A stretch of 64,000 nucleotides of DNA from NCBI GenBank assembly GCA_045118975.1, contig JBGVCT010000008.1, positions 1-64,000 of the forward strand, given 5' to 3'. Every line of letters begins with the position of its first letter. Position 1 is the first letter of the stretch. Source of the stretch: RGIG6178 sp045118975 (GTDB taxonomy: Bacteria; Bacillota_I; Bacilli_A; RFN20; DUOF01). Positions 23,828 to 33,440 of this stretch are shown here, in pieces. The notes below the pieces were generated by a model, which saw only the letters and a program-made list of their open reading frames with translations, ran no database searches and was not told the DNA's origin. Made by a program: the position numbers and the translations under genes.

Positions 23828-24997
23828 ATGCAGACTATATTTAATATAATATTATTTGTACTAGGTTTATCCCTACTTATTTTTATTCACGAATTTGGTC
23901 ATTTTATATTTGCCAAAACATTCAAGGTATATTGTCTTGAATTTTCCATTGGTATGGGGCCATCTATTGTAAGCAAAAAATTCAAAAAAGACGAAGAAAC
24001 AACTTATTCAATCAGAGCACTTCCTATTGGCGGATATGTTTCTATGGCGGGTGAAACTTTGGACAATGCCGAAAATGAAAAAGAATTAGAGATTCCATAT
24101 CAAAGAACTATTAATGGCATTAACCCTTGGAAAAGAGCGCTTATAACGGTTGCAGGTGTTGCATTTAACTTTATATTTGCCTTGATTTTACTAACTGTAT
24201 TTATATTTGTAAATGGTGTAGGTAGTGATGAGAGCACTGTAGTTATTGTTAAAGATTCTATTGCTAAGGAATATGGTCTATCAACTGGCGATAAAATTCT
24301 ATATGTTAAGAATATTGTTGTAAAAGCTGATGGTGAAGAGATATATAGTGATTGCACAGAAACTGATGATAAATGTGAAGTTGTCTACTTTAGCACATTT
24401 AAAACTTATCTAGATCACCCTGGATTAATTGAGCAAGTTAAAGATTATCACAAAGAAAATCCTGAGGCAGAAATAATTCAAGAAATAACAATAATTTATT
24501 CTCACAAAGGAACTGAAGGAGAACGAGCCGCTCCAATGTATAGAACATTCAACAATGAAACTGATTCCTTTGAACTTTTAGGAATCAATCAAACTAGAAA
24601 AATACCAAATGTCTTTGAGGGAATAAAATTAGTTTTTGTCACATTTGGAGAAATTGTTGTTGCCATGTGTAAAGCCTTGGCAAGTTTATTTAGTCCTGAA
24701 GGGTTTAATAATTTAGGTGGAGTTGTATCTATGTACCAAACATCTACTGCTATGGCTAGTGAAGGTGTTTTATCATATATACTATTCTTAGCGTTTATAT
24801 CTATTAACTTAGGATTCTTTAACTTATTACCTATTCCTGCCTTAGATGGATCTAGATTCTATATTTCTATAGCAGAGGGTATTACAGGTAAAAAATTCAA
24901 CCCAAAAATCGAAGGCTATTTAAACCTGGTTGGTATGATATTATTATTTGGTCTTATGATTGTTGTAACAGTCAAAGATATATTTATGTTCTTTTAG
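23828..24997 (+). CDS. rseP: Site-2 intramembrane zinc protease RseP/RasP
   Basis: The 389-residue membrane metalloprotease cleaves proteins within the membrane, such as anti-sigma factors and signal peptide remnants. The catalytic zinc site is in LIFIHEFGHFIFAK near residue 20, and the second motif NLLPIPALDGSR lies near residue 335. A PDZ-like region lies between (about 130-240), with an extra charged insertion around ETDDKCEVVYF. Four hydrophobic helices are seen. It starts at an ATG after AAGGAGG and ends just before polC, whose start lies about ten bases later. Confidence 0.95.
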   Translation: MQTIFNIILFVLGLSLLIFIHEFGHFIFAKTFKVYCLEFSIGMGPSIVSKKFKKDEETTYSIRALPIGGYVSMAGETLDNAENEKELEIPYQRTINGINPWKRALITVAGVAFNFIFALILLTVFIFVNGVGSDESTVVIVKDSIAKEYGLSTGDKILYVKNIVVKADGEEIYSDCTETDDKCEVVYFSTFKTYLDHPGLIEQVKDYHKENPEAEIIQEITIIYSHKGTEGERAAPMYRTFNNETDSFELLGINQTRKIPNVFEGIKLVFVTFGEIVVAMCKALASLFSPEGFNNLGGVVSMYQTSTAMASEGVLSYILFLAFISINLGFFNLLPIPALDGSRFYISIAEGITGKKFNPKIEGYLNLVGMILLFGLMIVVTVKDIFMFF

Positions 24998-25006
24998 GTG
25001 ATGTTT

Positions 25007-28000
25007 ATGGATAGAAGTTTATATGAGTTTTTACAAAAATTAAATATGGAAGAGCATTGGTATGAATTACTTAAAAATGGTTCTTTAAAAGCTACTGAGT
25101 ATAATCCTAGTAGCAAAACTTTTACTATACATTTACACTTTAATCAACAAATAAAACCAAGTATATTTTTTGCAATAATGGAGATTAAAAATAAATTAAA
25201 ATATAATTCTACATTTAAAGTTACTTATGAAAATCAAAATTTTGATTTGGAATATTTAAAAGGCATATTAAAAGATGTAATCCTTGTTAGATATGAAGGC
25301 TTAGCTATGGCTCAAGCATTATTGAATGTCAATCTTACTATGGATGAAAACAATTTTTATTTTTATTTTGACTCACCAATACAAGTAGAAAAATTCGAAA
25401 AATTCAAGCAAGAAATCGAAAGTATTTATAAGTTTTTGGGAGTAAATAAAACTCTAGTTTATAAAACCAAAGAGCTAGACCTTTCAAAAGCACAAGAAGA
25501 AATAAATCAACTTAAAACATTTGAAGCGCCTACCACAAGCAAACCTAAAACAGAATTTGTAAGAAAAAATGATAACATTTATGAAATTGAAGAATTGGTT
25601 AGTAGTGAAAATTATGTGACTACTAGAGGAAAAATATTCTTAGTGGAGGCCGTTGAAAGAAAGAAACTTATAGTAACCTATTATATAACAAACTACAAGG
25701 ATTCAATCTCTGTTAAATGTTTTGAAAGTCAAAGACTAACAAAAGAAGTTTTAATGTCATTTAAAGAAGGTATGTGGGTTGAAGTTGGCGGAAGAGTAGG
25801 ATTTGATACTTTTGCAAAAGATGAAGTATTTACTGCCAACACAATAAAGGAAATTGAACCGCTTGAAGAAAAAAGAGTAGATGAGGAAGAAGAAAAAAGA
25901 GTAGAACTACATGTACACACAAAAATGTCTAATATGGATGCTGTATGTGATGCTGGCGACTATATTAAAAAAGCGGCTAGTTGGGGACACTCTGCAATTG
26001 CCATCACAGATCATGGCGTTGTTCAAGCATATCCTGATGCTGTAAAAGGTAGCAAGGGAAAAGATATTAAAGTCATATATGGTATAGAATTTTATATGGT
26101 AGATGAATATGATAACCATATATTTAATCCTAATGATACTAATCTTGAAGACGCTACATATGTAAGTTTCGACCTTGAAACCACAGGACTATCTTCAAGG
26201 GCTGATGAAATAATAGAAATCGGTGCGGTTAAACACAAAAATGGAATGATTATTGATAGATTTCAAACCTTTGTTAATCCACATAAAAAGCTTAGTGCTT
26301 TCACAACCAATTTAACTAGTATTACTAATGAGATGGTTGAAAGTGGGTTGGAGTTAGAGGTAGCTATACCTAAATTTTTAGAGTTTTGTAAAGATTGTGT
26401 ATTAGTTGCCCATAACGCAGTATTCGATTATTCATTTATTAAAAATGCCGTTTATAAATTAGGATTACCAGAAATTACTAATCCAATAATTGATACACTT
26501 CCTATTTCTAGGCATATGTATAGCGAATATAGAAGTCACACTCTTGGAAGCATAGCAAGAAGATATAATATTGATTATGATGAAGAAGTAGCTCACCGCG
26601 CTGACTATGATGCTCAAATATTATCTGAAGTTTTTGAAGTTATGTTAAATGACATAGTAAATAAAAAGGGAATTTCAATCCATAAAGATATTGCAACAAT
26701 GCAAGATCCTACTAACTTTGCTAGAAAAAGACCGATTCATGTAATTGCGCTAGCAAAAAATCAAGAAGGTGTAAAAGACTTATATGGTTTAGTTAGTAAA
26801 TCACACATAGAGTTTTATAATGAGGTTCCAGTAATTCCTAGGGGTACACTTGCTGCTAATAGACAAAATTTGCTTCTAGGAAGTTCATGTTTAAATGGCG
26901 AAGTCTTTGATACTGCTATGACTAAAAACTATGAGGATCTTAAAAATGTTGCTAGTTTCTATGATTATTTAGAAGTTCAACCTTTATCTAATTACAAACA
27001 TTTAGTAGATACTTGCAGCGTAGAAAACATAGATAGAATTAAATTAATCATAAACTATATAATTGAGGCTGGAAAAGAACTTAATATTCCCGTTGTAGCA
27101 ACAAGTGATGCTCACTATGTAGACCCTAATCAAAAGTTATTTAGAGATGTCTACATTAGTGCACAAGCTATTGGTGGTAAGCATCATCCTCTATATGATT
27201 TCAAACATAGAATAAAAGACAATCCAGATCAACATCTTAGAACAACAAAAGAAATGCTAGATGAATTCTCTTTCCTTGCTCCTGAGCTTGCAAAAGAAAT
27301 AGTTGTAACAAATACTAATTTAATTTCTAATATGATTGAGAAAGTTGCTCCTCTTAAAGATGGAACTTACTCCCCTAGAATTGAAAATGATAAGGAAGAA
27401 TTGACTAGAATTTGTTGGGAAACAGCTCATAAGCTTTATGGAGAAGAGTTACCTGAAATAGTTAAGGCAAGAGTAGATAAAGAACTGGCCAGTATTATTG
27501 GTAATGGATTCGCAGTTATGTACTATATTGCTCACAAACTAGTAAAGAAATCAAATGATGATGGTTATATTGTAGGATCAAGAGGTTCTGTTGGTTCTTC
27601 ACTAGTTGCCCACTTTACTGGAATAACTGAAGTTAACGCACTTCCTCCTCACTATATTTGTAGAGAGTGTAAATATTTCGAACTTGCTGATCCTAAAGTA
27701 TATAGAAGTGGTTATGACCTACCTGAAAAAGTTTGTCCAAAATGTGGTAAACCATTACATGGAGAAGGACAAGACATCCCGTTTGAAACATTCCTTGGAT
27801 TTAAAGGAGACAAGGTACCAGATATAGACTTAAACTTCTCTGGAGAATATCAACCAACTGCTCATGATTTCACTAAAGTAATGTTTGGTGAATACAACGT
27901 ATATAGAGCAGGAACTATCGGTACTGTTGCTCAAAAAACCGCCTATGGTTATGTTAAGGGATATTTTGAAGATAAAGGTACATTAGACAATATAAGAAAA

Positions 28001-29275
28001 GCAGAAATTCAAAGAATTGCTATGGGTTGTGAAGGAGTTAAAAGAACTACTGGTCAACACCCAGGTGGTATTATAGTTATTCCAAATTATATGGATGTTC
28101 ATGATTTTACTCCTGTTCAATATCCAGCAGATGATATGGATGCATCTTGGCGTACAACACACTTTGACTTCCATGCTATTCACGATAATGTATTAAAACT
28201 AGATATCTTAGGTCACGTTGACCCAACTGCCTTAAGAATGTTAAAAGATCTTACTGGAATTGAACCAAAAGATATTCCATGTAATGATAAGGATGTATTC
28301 TCTCTTTTCACAAGTTGTGAAGCTATGGGAGTAACTAAAGAAGATATTTTAAATGAAAATGGTGTTGTAGGTATTCCTGAATTTGGTACTAACTTTGTTA
28401 GAAAAATGGTACTAGAAGCTCATCCTACTACATTTGCAGACTTAGTACAAATTTCTGGACTTAGCCATGGTACTGATGTATGGAATGGAAACGCACAAAC
28501 ACTTATTCAAAATGGTACATGTAAATTAAATGAAGTTATTGGATGTCGTGATGATATTATGATAGTTCTAATTCAATATGGATTAGAGCCTTCTCTTGCC
28601 TTCAAAATAATGGAATCAGTTAGAAAAGGTAAAGGTCTAACTCCAGAATTTGAACAAGAAATGATCGCTCACAATGTTCCTGATTGGTATTTAGATTCAT
28701 GTAAAAAAATCAAGTACATGTTCCCTAAAGCCCACGCTGTAGCCTATGTTACAATGGCTATTCGTATTGCATGGTTTAAGGTTCACATGCCTCTTGAATA
28801 TTATGCAACATATTTTTCTACTAGATGTGATGCTTTTGATGTAGAAACATTTGTAAAAGGACATGCTGCAATAAAAGAAAAATTCTTATCTATTCAAAAT
28901 AGACTAGCAAACTTTGAAACTGCTAAAGATGTTTCTAATAAAGAGCAAAGTTTATTAACAACTTTAGAGAGTGCAATCGAAATGACAGCAAGAGGATACA
29001 CATTCTCTAATATAGATTTATATAAAAGTGATGCAGTTAAGTTTGTTGTAGACAAAGAAAATAAACAATTAATTCCACCATTTGTAGCACTTGATGGACT
29101 TGGAGCAAACGTTGCAATGTCAGTAATTGAGGCTAGGAAAAATGGCGAATTCCTATCTATTGAAGACTTAGCTAGTAGAACTCAACTTAATGGTACTATC
29201 ATTAAGAATTTACAAGCACTTGGAGTCATAAAACTTCAAGAAAAGAATCAATTATCTTTAGACTTATTTGGATAA
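25007..29275 (+). CDS. polC: DNA polymerase III alpha subunit, PolC type
   Basis: The 1422-residue polymerase is the main replicative enzyme of low-GC Gram-positives. In order are the N-terminal domains and OB fold (about 190-290), a PHP domain starting at ELHVHTKMSN (about 298) interrupted by the 3'-5' proofreading exonuclease (SFDLETTGLSSRADEIIEIG, about 385-560), then the polymerase core. The core shows RGSVGSSLVAHFTG (about 858), a four-cysteine zinc motif (CRECKYF and CPKCGKP, about 884-920) and PDIDLNFSGEY (about 937). The ATG at 25007 is chosen over 24998 and 25001 because AGGTG at the rseP stop gives proper spacing. It ends the operon with a terminator at 29283-29311. Confidence 0.98.
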   Translation: MDRSLYEFLQKLNMEEHWYELLKNGSLKATEYNPSSKTFTIHLHFNQQIKPSIFFAIMEIKNKLKYNSTFKVTYENQNFDLEYLKGILKDVILVRYEGLAMAQALLNVNLTMDENNFYFYFDSPIQVEKFEKFKQEIESIYKFLGVNKTLVYKTKELDLSKAQEEINQLKTFEAPTTSKPKTEFVRKNDNIYEIEELVSSENYVTTRGKIFLVEAVERKKLIVTYYITNYKDSISVKCFESQRLTKEVLMSFKEGMWVEVGGRVGFDTFAKDEVFTANTIKEIEPLEEKRVDEEEEKRVELHVHTKMSNMDAVCDAGDYIKKAASWGHSAIAITDHGVVQAYPDAVKGSKGKDIKVIYGIEFYMVDEYDNHIFNPNDTNLEDATYVSFDLETTGLSSRADEIIEIGAVKHKNGMIIDRFQTFVNPHKKLSAFTTNLTSITNEMVESGLELEVAIPKFLEFCKDCVLVAHNAVFDYSFIKNAVYKLGLPEITNPIIDTLPISRHMYSEYRSHTLGSIARRYNIDYDEEVAHRADYDAQILSEVFEVMLNDIVNKKGISIHKDIATMQDPTNFARKRPIHVIALAKNQEGVKDLYGLVSKSHIEFYNEVPVIPRGTLAANRQNLLLGSSCLNGEVFDTAMTKNYEDLKNVASFYDYLEVQPLSNYKHLVDTCSVENIDRIKLIINYIIEAGKELNIPVVATSDAHYVDPNQKLFRDVYISAQAIGGKHHPLYDFKHRIKDNPDQHLRTTKEMLDEFSFLAPELAKEIVVTNTNLISNMIEKVAPLKDGTYSPRIENDKEELTRICWETAHKLYGEELPEIVKARVDKELASIIGNGFAVMYYIAHKLVKKSNDDGYIVGSRGSVGSSLVAHFTGITEVNALPPHYICRECKYFELADPKVYRSGYDLPEKVCPKCGKPLHGEGQDIPFETFLGFKGDKVPDIDLNFSGEYQPTAHDFTKVMFGEYNVYRAGTIGTVAQKTAYGYVKGYFEDKGTLDNIRKAEIQRIAMGCEGVKRTTGQHPGGIIVIPNYMDVHDFTPVQYPADDMDASWRTTHFDFHAIHDNVLKLDILGHVDPTALRMLKDLTGIEPKDIPCNDKDVFSLFTSCEAMGVTKEDILNENGVVGIPEFGTNFVRKMVLEAHPTTFADLVQISGLSHGTDVWNGNAQTLIQNGTCKLNEVIGCRDDIMIVLIQYGLEPSLAFKIMESVRKGKGLTPEFEQEMIAHNVPDWYLDSCKKIKYMFPKAHAVAYVTMAIRIAWFKVHMPLEYYATYFSTRCDAFDVETFVKGHAAIKEKFLSIQNRLANFETAKDVSNKEQSLLTTLESAIEMTARGYTFSNIDLYKSDAVKFVVDKENKQLIPPFVALDGLGANVAMSVIEARKNGEFLSIEDLASRTQLNGTIIKNLQALGVIKLQEKNQLSLDLFG

Positions 29276-29282
29276 AATAAAA

Positions 29283-29311
29283 ACAATGGATTACTTTAAA
29301 TCATCCATTGT
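29283..29311. terminator. Bidirectional terminator between polC and rpe
   Basis: ACAATGGAT at 29283-29291 pairs with ATCCATTGT at 29303-29311, followed by TTTTTTT on the plus strand and A-rich sequence on the other side. The rpe stop codon overlaps the hairpin. Confidence 0.85.
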
Positions 29312-29929
29312 TTTTTTATTTAAATTATTAGCAAGATATGTGCCTACTATAATTACATCTACCCCAGCCTGTTTAACTAATTTTGAAGTTTCTGCATTTA
29401 TACCACCATCTATAGAAATAAGATAATGATAATTATTTTGTCTCTCTCTTAAGTATTTAACCTTGTCTAAACTACTTTCTATAAATTTTTGTCCACCCTT
29501 ACCAGGTTCAACACTCATTATTAATATATTATCTAAATATGGAAGATATTCTTCTAAAACTTCAACATTAGTTCCTGGTTTGATACTTATACCAACTTTA
29601 ACCTCGTATGTTCTAATCTCATTTATAAGTAACATTATTTCTTCTTTTTTTACAGCCTCATAATGGAATGTTATGCTTTGAGCACCAGCTTTAGCATATT
29701 GCTTTATTTCTTCAAGAGGATTTTTACACATCAAATGAACATCGCTATATAGTTTATTATAAGTATTAATCTCTTTTACTAACTCTGCTCCAAATGTTGT
29801 ATTAGTAACAAATTCACCATCCATTACATCAAAATGAACCCAGTCTCTATTAGTTAAAGTGTTATATTCCATTATGGCCTCTTTATAATTTTCATTAAGC
29901 AAACTTAAAAAAGAAAATGCAATTATCAT
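29291..29929 (-). CDS. rpe: Ribulose-phosphate 3-epimerase
   Basis: The 212-residue TIM-barrel enzyme interconverts ribulose-5-phosphate and xylulose-5-phosphate in the pentose phosphate pathway. Metal-ligand and active-site segments are clear: WVHFDVMDGEFVTNTTFG, DVHLMCKNP, MSVEPGKGGQKFI and ISIDGGINAETS. The ATG at 29929 follows GGAGGG and overlaps the rsgA stop (ATGA), so the two are translationally coupled. It is the last gene of the rlmN-prpC-prkC-rsgA-rpe group. Confidence 0.96.
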   Translation of the reverse strand: MIIAFSFLSLLNENYKEAIMEYNTLTNRDWVHFDVMDGEFVTNTTFGAELVKEINTYNKLYSDVHLMCKNPLEEIKQYAKAGAQSITFHYEAVKKEEIMLLINEIRTYEVKVGISIKPGTNVEVLEEYLPYLDNILIMSVEPGKGGQKFIESSLDKVKYLRERQNNYHYLISIDGGINAETSKLVKQAGVDVIIVGTYLANNLNKKTMDDLK

Positions 29930-30789
29930 ATCTTTTTCCCTCCACTTATATCTTTTAATAATCTCAAATAATTCTCATAAGATTCTTTTAAAATTATTCC
30001 ATCATTAACTTCTTCTTTTATTTTACAACCAATTTCTCTATCATGCTTGCACCCTCTAAATTTACACTCTCCAAAATTTTTGAATCCAGGATAGATACAC
30101 GCAAGCCTAATAGAATCAACATCTAATTTTAACGAAGAAAATCCAGGAGTGTCAGCAACTAAGCCTCCACATATTTCCATAAATTCTACTTCCCTAGTAG
30201 TATGCTTTCCTCTTCCTAAACTATAAGAAATATCACCAGTTTTAAGATTCAAACTAGAATCTAAAGAGTTAAGTAAAGTTGACTTCCCCGCACCACTTTG
30301 ACCAGTTAAAATGGTTTTTTTACCATTAAAAATTTCTTCAAGAACTTTTTTATTTTCTAAAGCCAAACTATTCCCATAATAGCACTCTATACCAATGGAT
30401 TTATAATAGTCTATGTACTTGATAAAGTCATTTATATTAACTTTATCGGCTTTAGAAAAATAAATAATTGGAGTTATCTCATTATCTAATATTTGAACTA
30501 ATAACTTATCTAATAAATATGAAGAAAAGTCAGGATCTTTTAAAGAGGTGACAATTAGTGCTTGATCTATATTACTAACTGCAGGTCTAATAAGCGAATT
30601 CTTTCTTTTTTCAACACCCTTTATATATCCTTTATCTCCTTCTAGTTCTTCATAAATTACTCTATCCCCTGGAACAGGTATAACTTTATAATCTCTTAAT
30701 TTACCAGAAGCATGACAAACAATTATTTTATTGCCTTCTTTTACATAGAAGTTTCCACCATTTACTTTTATTAAATCTCCACTAGGCAT
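29926..30789 (-). CDS. rsgA: Ribosome small-subunit biogenesis GTPase RsgA
   Basis: The 287-residue circularly permuted GTPase helps the 30S subunit mature. An N-terminal OB fold (about 5-65) is followed by the permuted GTPase domain with YFSKAD (G4), GQSGAGKSTLLNSL (G1) and DTPGFSSL (G3). A C-terminal zinc-binding region carries CIYPGFKNFGECKFRGCKHD. The ATG at 30789 is preferred because GGAGT lies upstream; the longer frame overlaps the kinase gene more deeply. It overlaps the kinase stop by 8 bases. It ends in TGA, one of few such stops in this window. Confidence 0.95.
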   Translation of the reverse strand: MPSGDLIKVNGGNFYVKEGNKIIVCHASGKLRDYKVIPVPGDRVIYEELEGDKGYIKGVEKRKNSLIRPAVSNIDQALIVTSLKDPDFSSYLLDKLLVQILDNEITPIIYFSKADKVNINDFIKYIDYYKSIGIECYYGNSLALENKKVLEEIFNGKKTILTGQSGAGKSTLLNSLDSSLNLKTGDISYSLGRGKHTTREVEFMEICGGLVADTPGFSSLKLDVDSIRLACIYPGFKNFGECKFRGCKHDREIGCKIKEEVNDGIILKESYENYLRLLKDISGGKKI

Positions 30790-31660
30790 CTTTCTTACTC
30801 CACTTAAATAATTTAGAAAAGAATGTATCCTTTTGATTATTATCTCCTCCAAGATTCAAATCTTTTCTTAAATCCGCCATTGAGGCATATCTACTTCTAG
30901 GATCTTTACTACATGCTTTATTTATAATCCTATCAATTTTCTTATCTACTTCTACGCTATACTTTTTAACACTTGGAAATTGCTCACTAATATGTTTCAT
31001 GGCAATATTTACAGCACTATTATCAGTAAAAGGAAGCTTACCTGTTAATAGTTCAAAAAAGGTAACACCTAAAGAATAAACATCACTTTGTACAGTAGCA
31101 CTCTTACCCTCAGCAATTTCTGGGGCCATATAATGAACACTACCAATAACAATATCTTTTTGAGTTAAATGTGGTGCATCATTAACAAGGGCAATACCAA
31201 AATCACCAAGTTTAATACTACCATCATTTTTAATCATAACATTTTGAGGCTTTATATCACGATGAATAACACCATGTTCATGAGCATGCAAAAGCGCATC
31301 AGATAATTGGTTAATGATATCAATTGCCTCAGCTTGCCTAAAACTACCTCTAGTTTTTAGTACATCTTTCAAACTTCTACCATTTACATATTCCATAACC
31401 ATATATGGCTTTCCTTGATATTCATCTACATCATATATTTCTATGATGTTTTTATGCTTCAAAGCAGCACTAGCTCTAGCTTCTCTTTGAAATCTTGCGA
31501 TATTAAGCGGATCCATTGATGTAGAATCTTTAATGATTTTTATCGCAACCTCTCTTTTTGTATAAACATCATTAGCCACATAAACTTGGGCCATACCGCC
31601 TTCTCCTAAAAAGGAAATAATATAATATCTATTCTTTAAACTCTTACCTATCAAATTCAT
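30782..31660 (-). CDS. prkC: PrkC-type Ser/Thr protein kinase lacking membrane and PASTA regions
   Basis: The 292-residue protein is a Hanks-type kinase: GEGGMAQVY (P-loop), VAIKII (Lys), HRDIKPQNVM (catalytic loop), LGDFGIAL and MAPEIAEGK. The kinase domain spans about 12-265. Bacterial PrkC/Stk1 proteins usually go on through a membrane helix to extracellular PASTA repeats (600-700 residues), but this one stops with KLFKWSKKDA and shows no membrane segment. The frame ends cleanly at a TAG overlapping rsgA, so it is not an obvious frameshift. The order prpC-prkC-rsgA-rpe matches other Bacilli, supporting the call. It should be a cytoplasmic kinase opposed by the PP2C phosphatase encoded just before it. 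Confidence 0.9.
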   Translation of the reverse strand: MNLIGKSLKNRYYIISFLGEGGMAQVYVANDVYTKREVAIKIIKDSTSMDPLNIARFQREARASAALKHKNIIEIYDVDEYQGKPYMVMEYVNGRSLKDVLKTRGSFRQAEAIDIINQLSDALLHAHEHGVIHRDIKPQNVMIKNDGSIKLGDFGIALVNDAPHLTQKDIVIGSVHYMAPEIAEGKSATVQSDVYSLGVTFFELLTGKLPFTDNSAVNIAMKHISEQFPSVKKYSVEVDKKIDRIINKACSKDPRSRYASMADLRKDLNLGGDNNQKDTFFSKLFKWSKKDA

Positions 31661-32385
31661 CTAATATCCTCCACTAAGATAACACTGATGTTATCTTTTC
31701 CGCCATTAATATTAGCTAAATCTATAAGTTCCATTGCCTTATTACTAGTAGTTCCAGGAGAACTAACAATTTTACAAATTTCTTTATCATCTATCATGTT
31801 ATATAAACCATCACTACAAACAAGAAAATTATATTCTCCCTCAATCTCCTTTACTTGAACATCTAACTCACTTGGATCTGTAGAGCCAACTGCGCATAAA
31901 AGCATATTCTTTTTAGGGTGTATTTCCGCTTCTTTTTCATTTATATAACCTGCTTTTAATAGGGCATTTGTGAATGTTTGATCGTAACTGAATTGGGTAA
32001 ATTCCTTGTGATTATAGCCATAAATTCTACTATCACCAACACTAGCATACAATTTGTAATCATTAGCAATCATAAGTCCAACAAATGTTGTCCCCATTCC
32101 CTCAAGCGACAAATCTTTTTTTGCTAATTCATTAATTTTATTGTTTGCATTAACAATAGCTTCATATATCCAATTTTTAGCGTCTTCTAAAGTAGTGAAT
32201 TTACTCTTTCTAAATTCACCTCTCATATATTTAACACATTCCATAGAGGCAATAGCGCCACCTTTGTGGCCTCCCATGCCATCACATAAAATATAAAGCC
32301 TTGTTCCATCAACTCTAGTTTCAACTGCAATACTATCTTGATTTTCTTCTCTGTTACCCTTATCAGTTTTTAAAGCCTCACTCAC
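31657..32385 (-). CDS. prpC: PP2C-type protein phosphatase PrpC/Stp
   Basis: The 242-residue metal-dependent phosphatase removes phosphate from Ser/Thr residues and opposes the neighbouring kinase. Motifs include NREENQDSI, LYILCDGMGGHKGGAIAS with the metal-binding Asp, GTTFVGLMI, SVGDSRIYGY and LVCSDGLYNMID. The start is GTG at 32385 after GAGGGTG. The stop TGA overlaps the ATG of the kinase gene, so expression is coupled. The front overlaps the end of rlmN by 8 bases. Confidence 0.94.
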   Translation of the reverse strand: MSEALKTDKGNREENQDSIAVETRVDGTRLYILCDGMGGHKGGAIASMECVKYMRGEFRKSKFTTLEDAKNWIYEAIVNANNKINELAKKDLSLEGMGTTFVGLMIANDYKLYASVGDSRIYGYNHKEFTQFSYDQTFTNALLKAGYINEKEAEIHPKKNMLLCAVGSTDPSELDVQVKEIEGEYNFLVCSDGLYNMIDDKEICKIVSSPGTTSNKAMELIDLANINGGKDNISVILVEDIR

Positions 32386-33427
32386 TAATTACACCCTCTT
32401 TTTTCGCTCTTAGTTGTCCACATGCAGCATCTATATCAGTACCAAACTCTTTACGGATAGTAACATTAACTCCCTTGCTCTTTAATCTTTCATAAAAAGC
32501 TCTTACATCCTTTTTCTCACTTCTTTTAAATTCATTTTCTTTTACTTCATTATACGGTATCAAATTAACATAAGCAAAAGTTCCCTTTAATAATTCAACA
32601 AGTTCATCAGCATTAGTCAAAGAGTCATTTATACCCTTTAACAAGATATACTCAATAGTAACTCTCCTGTCAGCATTTTTAGAATATTCTCTAATTGCAT
32701 TAAATAGCTTATCAAGTGGATATGCCTTGTTTATTGGCATTATCTTATTTCTTGTTTCATCATTTGATGCATGCAATGAAATAGCAAGATTTACTTGTAA
32801 GCCCTCTTTTGAATAATCAATAATTTTTGTAGCAAGCCCAGAAGTTGACACAGTTATATGTCTAGCCCCAATTGCAAGCCCTTTTTGATCATTACAAATT
32901 CTTATAAATCTCATAACATTATCATAGTTGTCAAAAGGTTCTCCACTACCCATAATAACAATATGGCTAACTCTTTCTCCTTTTCCCTCGTTATCAAGAT
33001 ATTCTTGCATCTTCATAACTTGGCCAACCATCTCGTAAGCTTTTAAATCTCTTTGTTTCTTTAATAATCCCGAAGCACAAAACTTGCACCCCATATTACA
33101 TCCAACTTGACTTGAAACACAAATAGCATTTCCATAATCATATCTCATCAAAACAGTTTCAACACTTTGCTTATCATCTAATTCAAGCAACATCTTAACA
33201 GTGCCATCATAACTAACTTGTTCTTTTATAATAGAGGGAAGAGTTAAATTATATTTTTCTTTTAATACTTCTCTAAATCCAATAGAAACATCACTCATGT
33301 CCATAACATCTCTAACTCTTTTTTGATAAACCCACGAGAAAACTTGATTTCCCCTAAAACTCTTCTGCCCCAAGGAAATCATCTCATCTTGTAATTCTTT
33401 TAAAGTAAAATCATATAAACTCTTCAT
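32378..33427 (-). CDS. rlmN: Dual-specificity rRNA/tRNA methyltransferase RlmN
   Basis: The 349-residue radical SAM enzyme methylates C2 of adenine 2503 in 23S rRNA and of adenine 37 in some tRNAs. The cluster motif CNMGCKFC lies in SQVGCNMGCKFCASG, followed by GSGEPFDNYDNVMRFI. The acceptor cysteine for the methyl relay is seen near the end (DIDAACGQLRAKK). The ATG at 33427 follows AAGGATGG. It heads the rlmN-prpC-prkC-rsgA-rpe group. The product ends in TGA, overlapping the next gene's GTG start. Confidence 0.95.
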   Translation of the reverse strand: MKSLYDFTLKELQDEMISLGQKSFRGNQVFSWVYQKRVRDVMDMSDVSIGFREVLKEKYNLTLPSIIKEQVSYDGTVKMLLELDDKQSVETVLMRYDYGNAICVSSQVGCNMGCKFCASGLLKKQRDLKAYEMVGQVMKMQEYLDNEGKGERVSHIVIMGSGEPFDNYDNVMRFIRICNDQKGLAIGARHITVSTSGLATKIIDYSKEGLQVNLAISLHASNDETRNKIMPINKAYPLDKLFNAIREYSKNADRRVTIEYILLKGINDSLTNADELVELLKGTFAYVNLIPYNEVKENEFKRSEKKDVRAFYERLKSKGVNVTIRKEFGTDIDAACGQLRAKKEGVISE

Positions 33428-33440
33428 CTCTACCATCCTT

